Positions 1 through 8,000 of a DNA stretch of 64,000 nucleotides are shown here, one piece after another. This stretch comes from an uncultured Pseudomonadota bacterium. Lineage in GTDB: Bacteria; Pseudomonadota; Alphaproteobacteria; Rs-D84. The notes below the pieces were generated by a model. It did no database searches. It saw nothing but the letters and a program-made list of their open reading frames with translations, and was not told the origin of the DNA. Both the position numbers and the translations under genes were made by a program. The stretch lies in the NCBI GenBank assembly GCA_937885575.1, contig CALABO010000014.1, positions 120,520-184,519 of the forward strand, in the 5' to 3' direction. Positions within the stretch are counted from its first letter, which is position 1. Each line of letters opens with the position of its first letter.

Positions 1-2
1 TC

Positions 3-1088
3 GGTGGCGATAAAACACCGTTGCAGATAGAGGCCGGCGCAAAGTATGGTATGCAATTTGGTGATTCCACCATGGTCGATGATGATATTACAAGTGGTGG
101 ATATTTTATTACCGAATGGTGGAAAGATAATGATGGTAATGGAACGGCGGATGAATTGCTTGGGCAACAGATGGGGCATTCGCTGTCCATCGGGTCCAGC
201 AGCAGTGGCAACATGCTCGGTCTTTATGCCGGGTTCGGGTTGCCGGATACATTTCGGATTGGTGTTGCGCGCGTGACGCCGTCAATTGGGTACCGGTATT
301 TGAAATATAAATTGGAAACCAAGGATGACTATGGATTGACGGTTGATACCGGGTATTGCACGAATGTGAACGGTGGTGACGAAGTGCAATGCGATCCAAT
401 TGTTATTATCAAATATAACAATACGCAACAGGTTTTATGGAATCCAGAGGTTGATCAATACGGTTTTTGGACAATTGCAAATGGGGCGACGGGTGTAAGT
501 ACCGGTGGAACATATATGTTCCATTTGCCAAGTGTAAGTCATTCGTATGAAACAACATGGATGGGGCCATATTTGGCGCTTGATTTGGATTATGATGTAA
601 ATGTTTATAATAAATTTAATGCGCGTTTTGAATTGGGATTGCCGATGTATACTTCGACCGGGGACCAACCGTATCGTATTGATTGGCAGCATCCAAAAAG
701 TGTCGAAGACAAGGGCGGATTTGGTGATGCGTGGCATATTGGATTGGGCGCGAATTATATGACGGCGTTGACCGAAAGTGTGTTTTTCTCGCTTGGGTTC
801 ACATTTGATTACTACACTATGTCCGGGGGCGAGGCGAATACGTACCTAAACAGTGGGTATTATGCGGATATTTATAATGATTTGTACACTTATTATGCGG
901 GGCTATCGGTAAATGCGGGCAAGACCCAGGCGGAAATACAGCAATATATGTTGGACAACGATGCGACCGTTCAAAACATTGCACAGATAGAGGCAGAATG
1001 TCCGGGTTGGGTTTGCAAGGTTGACAATGAAATCGAATCGATTTATAAATCTATGGGAATCCATGTTGGAATTCAGGCAAAGTTTTAG
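3..1088 (+). CDS. Outer-membrane beta-barrel protein, 5' end outside window
   Basis: The reading frame is open from the first bases of the window, so the start lies upstream; a TTG at 21 is in frame but is not a convincing start. The visible 360 residues alternate aromatic and small residues in the way of outer-membrane strands, and the protein ends with the short pattern GIHVGIQAKF, a terminal Phe typical of proteins inserted by the BAM machinery. Two Cys pairs sit in predicted extracellular loops (about residues 118-130 and 333-340 of the visible part). No family could be named; an omptin-like or OmpW-like barrel is possible. The next gene begins 24 bases downstream on the same strand, so they are probably co-transcribed. 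Confidence 0.6.
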   Translation, partial: GGDKTPLQIEAGAKYGMQFGDSTMVDDDITSGGYFITEWWKDNDGNGTADELLGQQMGHSLSIGSSSSGNMLGLYAGFGLPDTFRIGVARVTPSIGYRYLKYKLETKDDYGLTVDTGYCTNVNGGDEVQCDPIVIIKYNNTQQVLWNPEVDQYGFWTIANGATGVSTGGTYMFHLPSVSHSYETTWMGPYLALDLDYDVNVYNKFNARFELGLPMYTSTGDQPYRIDWQHPKSVEDKGGFGDAWHIGLGANYMTALTESVFFSLGFTFDYYTMSGGEANTYLNSGYYADIYNDLYTYYAGLSVNAGKTQAEIQQYMLDNDATVQNIAQIEAECPGWVCKVDNEIESIYKSMGIHVGIQAKF

Positions 1089-1112
1089 GGCATTTATAAA
1101 GGTATGACAAGT

Positions 1113-1721
1113 ATGAAAAAATTTTTATTGATTGCGGTTTTATACTTTACACCGGTGGTTGCGATGGCGGCGGGGCTTTCTGGCACGGCGCATGTGAATA
1201 TGACAAGTGACACTGCCGCAACGGCGAAAAAAATGGCGTTTGATGATGCGCGGCGGCAAATTATTGTTGATGTATTGTCGCCTTATTCCGATGCGGCGGC
1301 GTTACGCACGGCGGTCGCAAACGAAAAAAACGCAGTGCTGACTACGCTTATTGAAAGTTCGGGAATTTCGGGCGAAAAACTTTCGGACACGACGTATTCG
1401 GCGAATATAAAGATGACCGTGAATCGGGTTGCTGCAAAAAATTGGCTTGCCGGACAAGACGTTCGTAATTGGCTTTCAACCGAAGAAGAAACGGGCGGAA
1501 AATTCACAATTGTCGCGACATTAAATGATAAATTCGCGGACTGGGGGCAAATTCAGCGCGTGGCAAATGGTGCGGGTGTCGATTTGGAAACTGAATCTAT
1601 AAACGGGAAGCAAATCGTCTTTCGGGCAAATGCCGGTCGGCGCGGGGCGCTAACGGCGGCGCTGCGTGAAAATGGTTGGCGGTACCAAGATAGGGATGGA
1701 CTTTTACATATCTTTAAGTAA
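1113..1721 (+). CDS. Exported protein of unknown function
   Basis: The protein of 202 residues starts with a clear Sec signal peptide (MKKFLLIAVLYFTPVVAMAA, cleavage after AMA or MAA). I chose the ATG at 1113 rather than 1104, because the AAAGG at 1098-1102 is 10 bases from 1113 but only one from 1104. The mature part opens with an Ala/Asp-rich helix containing a DDARRQIIVDVL segment, like the N-terminal domains of LPP20/FlgT-type envelope proteins, but the match is only a pattern. No Cys, no lipobox and no membrane segment after the signal. It sits between two probable outer-membrane proteins, so a periplasmic or envelope-associated role is inferred. Confidence 0.6.
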   Translation: MKKFLLIAVLYFTPVVAMAAGLSGTAHVNMTSDTAATAKKMAFDDARRQIIVDVLSPYSDAAALRTAVANEKNAVLTTLIESSGISGEKLSDTTYSANIKMTVNRVAAKNWLAGQDVRNWLSTEEETGGKFTIVATLNDKFADWGQIQRVANGAGVDLETESINGKQIVFRANAGRRGALTAALRENGWRYQDRDGLLHIFK

Positions 1722-1756
1722 TAATTTCGTCGGGAATAAAATCAAAGGATTTACTG

Positions 1757-2620
1757 ATGAAAAAAATTTCTGTGGCTTTGTGCGCGGCGGCTATGCCTTT
1801 TGCGGTGTTCGCGTCGGATGTTGATTTAGAAGGTAAAGAACTGATTTTGAACATTCGGCGAATCGGACTTGATTTGTCCAAGACCACGGTTCGGCATTCT
1901 GATGAATATTATAATTCGCCGATTTCCGCACTAAGTGCCGATAGCCAAGAATTTATCAAGGGTGTGTTTGATACGGCGTTGGAATATACACATGGACGTT
2001 TGAATTGGGACAACAGTTTGTTTATGGAATACGGGCGGACGGAATTGCAACCGTATAATGAACCCAAAACCGTGAACGAAAGTGCGGATAAAATTTTATT
2101 GTCTTCTAATTTGAATTATGCGTGTTGGGATTTTGATTCGTTCAAACTTGGGCCAATGGCGCGGGCGGCGTATGAAACGGAATTTGTCCCGGCGAATGAT
2201 ACGGACAATCGGTTAAAGGTTTTGCGTTCTATGGCGGGTTTTGCGGTGTTCGATTCGCCGATAATCAAAGATTTGCATATTGCGGGCGTGTATGAATATG
2301 ACTTTACATATGGGCATAGGCAAGTCAGCAAACTTGCCGCGGAAATTGGTTGGCGACTTGAATACGAATTGCGCGAAGGTGTGAAATTTGCGACCGATGG
2401 ATATTATCGTGAATACCTTGATTATTCGCAATATGTCGGAACGGATTTGGAACGCGATTTAAGTGTCGTTGCGCGTATGGATACGAACCTTTGGGGTGAT
2501 TTCACATTGGGACCATATTTGCAATACCGCCGTGCCAAGGCGCGCGATGCTGAAAGTTATGGCAGCAATTTTATCATCGGCCTGTCGTTTAATTATATAA
2601 CCAAGTTTGGGTTGTATTAG
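1757..2620 (+). CDS. Predicted outer-membrane beta-barrel protein
   Basis: The 287-residue product has a signal peptide (MKKISVALCAAAMPFAVFAS) and then a run of amphipathic strands ending in NYITKFGLY, with an aromatic last residue. Repeated strand-turn blocks rich in Tyr, Arg and Glu (LHIAGVYEYDFTYGHR, VKFATDGYYREYLDY, FTLGPYLQYRRAKA) look like a 10-14 strand barrel, loosely like DUF481/YdiY-type proteins. The ATG at 1757 follows AAAGG at 1745-1749. Its TAG stop is the first part of an inverted repeat and is followed by a strong terminator, so it ends the three-gene unit. Function is unknown. Confidence 0.6.
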   Translation: MKKISVALCAAAMPFAVFASDVDLEGKELILNIRRIGLDLSKTTVRHSDEYYNSPISALSADSQEFIKGVFDTALEYTHGRLNWDNSLFMEYGRTELQPYNEPKTVNESADKILLSSNLNYACWDFDSFKLGPMARAAYETEFVPANDTDNRLKVLRSMAGFAVFDSPIIKDLHIAGVYEYDFTYGHRQVSKLAAEIGWRLEYELREGVKFATDGYYREYLDYSQYVGTDLERDLSVVARMDTNLWGDFTLGPYLQYRRAKARDAESYGSNFIIGLSFNYITKFGLY

Positions 2621-2688
2621 TGGAAAGTGTAAGCGAAACCGGCGCATTATTGCGCCGGTTTTTTGTTAAATAATACCACTTTCCACTA
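2618..2688. terminator. Terminator inside a 12-base inverted repeat that contains both stop codons
   Basis: A 10-bp stem (AACCGGCGCA 2637-2646 / TGCGCCGGTT 2651-2660, loop TTAT) runs into six T residues and ends the plus-strand unit. It lies between perfect 12-base arms, TAGTGGAAAGTG (2618-2629) and CACTTTCCACTA (2677-2688). The left arm includes the TAG stop of the plus gene and the right arm the TAG stop of pbpC. This is the same stop-codon-plus-GTG design as the hexamer repeats elsewhere in the window. Confidence 0.85.
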
Positions 2689-5031
2689 TTTCACCACGCT
2701 AAAACTCATCTCGCTTGTGGTGCCGGCGGGGTCGGTGACGCGCAATATGTGTTCGCCCATGGGGACGTTGTATTGTAATGTTTCGCCGCTTTTGGTTGAA
2801 CCTAAGGTTTTGTCGTCCAAGAACCAGAATAACTTTGCATCCGCGTCCGCACCGAATGCCATAAATCCAATCGGCTCAAAATCGCGGTTTGCGGTTATTA
2901 CAATTTTTGTGTCGGGAATTGGTGACACAATTATTGGCGCATCCCAATCTTCGTTTGTTTCCATGGCTTTGCATCCGGGCATAAGCGCCGGCACGGTCTT
3001 TCGCCGGATACCCGCGCGCCGAAACATATCGATATATTCCGAATCCCAAAATTCAAAGATTTCATTGTGTGTGGTTTTTTGGTCGGCACCACACGCGCGC
3101 AGGCCGGTTTTATTATCAATTGCAATCGAACGGTGCACGGTGTTTCGGGTAAGTGGTGATTTGCCAGGAATAAAATAAGACGCGACTTTTTTCGGGCAAT
3201 ATGGGCCGGCGATGTTGCCGCCGATTTCGCACATATCGACGGTTATTACGTTTAATTCGGGGCGCATAAAGTTGTTGTCCCTGATTGGTGTGCCGATTGA
3301 TGCATAGTGGTTTGCAACCGTTTGGGCAAGTGCAAAATATATTGGTGCGGCGGCACGTGCGCCACTAAATTCATTGTTCGGGGTGCCGTCAAAATTGCCG
3401 ACCCACACGACCAAAACAAAGTCGCCGAAAATTCCCGCCGTCCATGCGTCGCGATACGATGACGATGTGCCGGTTTTCCAATAGTGTTTTATCGGGCTTT
3501 GCGTGTTTTTTGCAAATGGAATTTTTTTCGTCGGTGCTGATTGGTGCCCCAACATGTCGATGGTTAGAAAAAATGCCTCGGGCGATAAAATTTGTGTGAT
3601 GGTTTCGTCGGGTGCATCGGTGGTTGTGCGTATTGCGCGCCGCGTGCCAAGGTTCGCCATTGTTGCGTATATGTCCGCAAGTTCGAACATTGAAACCTCC
3701 GCCCCGCCAAGCGCAACGGATATGCCGTAATGTTCCGCCGGGCGCAGGTTTGCAACGCCGGAATCAGACAGAATTTTATGAAAATTTTTTGCACCGATTT
3801 TGCGGACAAGGTTTATTGCCGGGATATTTCGCGAATGCGTCAATGCGTCGTGCGCAAGGATGGGACCGTAAAAATCGTTGTCTGAATTTTCCGGCGCATA
3901 AACGCCAAAGTTCACCCGCGCATCGCGCAGTAATGTCATGCCGTGTATCAATCCCATGTCGGTCGCGGTTGCGTAAATAAGGGGCTTTAGTGTGGAACCG
4001 GGGCTGCGCCGGGCGCGAACGCCATCGTTTTCACCGTATATTTCGCGGTCAAAATAATTTGCCGAACCAATATACGCAACGGTTTCCATTGTTTTATAAT
4101 TCACCAAAATCGCCGCCGCATTTGTGACACCGTGCGACCGGCGTGTGGCGATTTCGCGCGCGATTGTTTTTTCCATTTTGGTTTGAAGATTTAAATCCAA
4201 TGTTGTCGTGATTTCAGATTTCTTTATTTTTTGCGTGTTCAAAAAATCCGTAAAATGTGGCGCCAAAAAGGGCAGATCGCGCGGCGATTTTTTTTCAATT
4301 GGCATATCGGCAAAGGTCAAAAGGTTTGTGTCGGTTGGATATTCGGCGACCCATCGTTCAATCAAATTTTTACGCATAGATTCAAGGTTTTTTATGCCGG
4401 TGGTTGTGTTTAATCCGCGCTTTACAGGGTTTTGCGGCACGGTCGCCAGTGTGATTGATTCTATTTTTGTTAAATCGCGCGCGGGTTTGCCAAAATATAT
4501 TGTTGATGCGGCGCCGATGCCTTCGATATTGCCACCGTACGGCGCAAGGTTCAGGTATGCTTCGATAATTTCATCTTTGGAATGAAACAGGTCTATGTAA
4601 ATTGCCAATGCGATTTGTTGCATTTTGCCAAGAAAAGTTTTGCTGTTTATGTCGTATTTTAATCGTGCAACCTGCATGGTGATGGTTGATGCGCCAACTG
4701 GGTGCGGGGTGTTGGACGCGTATTGCTTTATCGCGCGAAAAAGTGAAATTGGATTTATGCCGATATGATTATAAAAATGTTTGTCTTCGTATAAAATAAT
4801 CGCATCAACTATGTATGGGCTTATTTTCGAAAGCGGGGTGTAAACGCGATACTTGTCATCGGCGGCAAGTGTTAGGCGCAATAACTTTCCATCGCGATCG
4901 TAATATGCGCGCGAAAAAGAAATGTCGTTCAAAATCGGTGCGGTAAAAAAGAACCTGATAATCGCCCATATGACAACAAGCGCGCCAATGATAATTCCGA
5001 AACGGATGAAGATTTTTTTAATTCGCTTCAT
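2686..5031 (-). CDS. pbpC: Penicillin-binding protein 1C (bifunctional peptidoglycan synthase)
   Basis: This 781-residue protein carries a short cytoplasmic N-terminus, one membrane anchor (about residues 9-30), a GT51 glycosyltransferase domain with EDKHFYNHIG at 82-91 and GASTITMQ at 113-120, then a transpeptidase domain with the SxxK motif (Ser346-Lys349), SRN at 400-402 and KTGT at 519-522. The last ~100 residues match the extra C-terminal domain of the PBP1C branch. In-frame starts also exist at 5055 and 5061; I prefer the ATG at 5031 because it begins with basic residues directly before the anchor. It overlaps the end of the alpha-2-macroglobulin gene by 14 bases. That pairing is well known: macroglobulin is thought to guard the periplasm where PBP1C repairs the wall. 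Confidence 0.93.
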   Translation of the reverse strand: MKRIKKIFIRFGIIIGALVVIWAIIRFFFTAPILNDISFSRAYYDRDGKLLRLTLAADDKYRVYTPLSKISPYIVDAIILYEDKHFYNHIGINPISLFRAIKQYASNTPHPVGASTITMQVARLKYDINSKTFLGKMQQIALAIYIDLFHSKDEIIEAYLNLAPYGGNIEGIGAASTIYFGKPARDLTKIESITLATVPQNPVKRGLNTTTGIKNLESMRKNLIERWVAEYPTDTNLLTFADMPIEKKSPRDLPFLAPHFTDFLNTQKIKKSEITTTLDLNLQTKMEKTIAREIATRRSHGVTNAAAILVNYKTMETVAYIGSANYFDREIYGENDGVRARRSPGSTLKPLIYATATDMGLIHGMTLLRDARVNFGVYAPENSDNDFYGPILAHDALTHSRNIPAINLVRKIGAKNFHKILSDSGVANLRPAEHYGISVALGGAEVSMFELADIYATMANLGTRRAIRTTTDAPDETITQILSPEAFFLTIDMLGHQSAPTKKIPFAKNTQSPIKHYWKTGTSSSYRDAWTAGIFGDFVLVVWVGNFDGTPNNEFSGARAAAPIYFALAQTVANHYASIGTPIRDNNFMRPELNVITVDMCEIGGNIAGPYCPKKVASYFIPGKSPLTRNTVHRSIAIDNKTGLRACGADQKTTHNEIFEFWDSEYIDMFRRAGIRRKTVPALMPGCKAMETNEDWDAPIIVSPIPDTKIVITANRDFEPIGFMAFGADADAKLFWFLDDKTLGSTKSGETLQYNVPMGEHILRVTDPAGTTSEMSFSVVK

Positions 5032-8000
5032 TTGATACGGTGAATTTGTCCCCATCGCCAACGGCGCGAATGGCCGAATTATACATCGCCGCCGCGGTTA
5101 TGGGCGGAACCGTAAATTCGCCGGCGACCGATAGTTGCGCGCGATATGAAAACACCAGTGGTGTGCGACCAATGTTCGCGTATACCAGCACGCGGTCTTC
5201 GCGAATTTCACTGAAATCCATATCGCCCGTAAGCGAGTCGGTTATCGGTGCAAATCCGCCCGGTAATAAATCCGATATCACCGCGTTCTGGACATAGTCC
5301 GTGTCGCCACGCGCACGCACCGATATTTTTACATCGACAATATCACCGATTTTTCCAGAATGAATTTCGTTGCCGTCCGCGTCATAGTATTTGCGTGTGA
5401 CTTCCAATCCGTGGGATGTGTTTGACACGGATTTCGGAAAACCTTGTTGCAACATTGTATAGAAAAGCGGTTCTTTACAATTCTTGCAACCGATATTCAA
5501 TTTTGTTAAATCGCGTGGCAAGTTTGCATATACTGCGCCCGATTCAAATTGCGGTTTAACCTGTTTTCCGTCGGCAAGTATGGATATACTATCGACATCG
5601 CCAAGGGTCAGGTTTTCGCTTGCGCCGGATTCGGACATAACAATCGCCGCCGCGACAAAAGAATCATAATTCCCGGCGTTTATGTATTCCGCGATACTTT
5701 GTTCCAAATCGTTCTTTGCCGTATCAAAATAACGCCGCATGATAAATGTATAATTTGCATCGTTTGCCACAACGTTATCGAATATGTTATCAATGTGCTT
5801 TGGTGACGGCTTATTTGGTTGATATTTTGAAATCAGATTAAACGCCTTGTCCGTTTGTTTAAGCATTTTGTAAGACGCGGCAATATATGCACCGATTGGA
5901 CCGGTTTCCCAATCCTTTATCATTTCGTTTGTGTATTCTTCGAGTGAGTCAATATAACTTGTCGTCACATAATCGTTTAACGAAAGGACGTATATTGCGA
6001 ACGCCTTGGCAAATGCGTCGGTCTTGGTCGTTGTGTTTTGCGCCGCGTATTCGCGCAGGAAATCAATCCCGCGTGCAAACATCGATTGGGGCACAGTAAA
6101 ACCACCTTGGCGTGCAAGGGTTAAAAAGTTCATAACATACGCGGTGACATATGGTGTTGTGTCACTTTTCAAACTTTCAATATAATCGGAACCGTTGGCC
6201 CATAGTGTAAATGAACCATCATTATTTTGCCGATTGCCAAGGGTTTGAATTGTTTTCGCAATCTTTTCGGCAGAATCTTTGTATTCGGTGCCAAGCAATT
6301 TATTTTCCGGCATCAAAACGTATGGCAATGTTTTGGACACCATTTGTTCCGTGCATGTGTAATCGTAATTTTTAAGATACATAAACAGCGGACGAACAAG
6401 GACAGACGGCGAACGGGAAATGTAAATTGTTCGCGCGAATTTTTCATCGTACATATCGTTTTCAAAATGCCGCAGTGTGGTGTTTGTGTCTTTTAATATT
6501 CCTGTTTTTATATCCGTTAAAAATGTTGTTGCGGGTCTTATTGATAAACTGCTTGAAGTGCGGCGCGATGCGATGGCGGTATTTTTGTCATCAAACAATG
6601 TTGTTGAAACATTTATGTCGCCGGTTCCAAGCGTGCCATTTGCCGTCACATCAAACGCCCAAAGTTTTTCCGTATTTTCTGGAACAGTCATAGTATTAGA
6701 ATCATTTGCAATGGTTACCAATTTGTTTGCAGATATTGCGTCCGTGCGTGCGGTTGCATTTTCGCCGGATTCCGGGGTCAGGTTTGATATAATTGTGTTC
6801 ACGGTGAATTTATCGTTTGGCGCAACAAATAACGGCGCGGATACCGATATAATAACCGGTGATTGAACGGTTGTAGATGTGTGTGCGGAACCAATTGCAC
6901 CGTCTGATGCCGCGACGGCATAAACACTGATTGAACCGTTAAAGTATTCTGGAATTTCGAAACTTATATTTTTCTTTTCGTTTGCGGTTGTTTTCAATAT
7001 GCCCGAATAAAATGCGATAGACGGCAAGTTCTTGCGTGCGAACGGATTGACCAGGGCCGATTTTTCGTTTGCGAAATCCGCAAGTACATCATCACTGCCG
7101 CCGGTTTTGGCGACTTCGCGTAAAATGTTATATTCGGGCAGCAACAATGATAATATTTGTGTGGTTTCCACTTGAAGTGCGGCCTTTTGAAAGAAGTGTT
7201 TGATTGGGTTCGGTAATTCATATCCCGCAACTTGCAAAATTCCAGTGTTTACCGCAAAAATCATCAAGTCAGAATCTTTGTTGGTTGAATATTCAATGTC
7301 TAATTTGCTGTCGCGAATAACGGGTTCAGTGTTTAATTCGACTTTTATTTTATGTTTGTCGATATTCGTTGAAAACGGTGCAACCCCATAGGTGTAAGGA
7401 CTGGTAAAGACATCGCGGCTGTTGATGTTGCGGACAAAGGAAACATTGACATAACCCGTGCCTTCGAAATTGTCGGGCAGGGTGATTTTCTGGGTCGATG
7501 CGGTGGTGGTCGCATTAAACCACGTGTGCGCATAAACTTTGTCACGTTCGATTGTGATGAGGCCGGTTCCGGTATATGGTGCAACGATACCGATGTTTAT
7601 CGTTTCGCCGGGTTTGTATTCATCTTTATCAAGTTTGATTTGCAATTCGGCATTTGCATCACCACCAAGTTCCGCATCTTCATCTGATGCAACAAAGTAT
7701 TCAATGTTTGCCAAAATATTTTCATCGGTGTCCGTTATCTGAACATAATATGTTCCGCCATTTTTCGTGTTTAATTCAATTTCGGTTCCACTTTCAGGTA
7801 TCGTCAATTGTGTCACAGAAATGACAGTGTCGCGTGCAACGGTTTTATATTTGTAATTGTTCGAATAATCTTTGATAAGTGTTGTTAAATTTTCGCGTTT
7901 GACCAACTTTATATTAAGGTTTTCGGCGTTTGTTGCCTTTGCATTGTTGTCCAGTGCAATAAGTTTGATTTTGTGTTCTGAATTGCGTGCAACATAGGAT

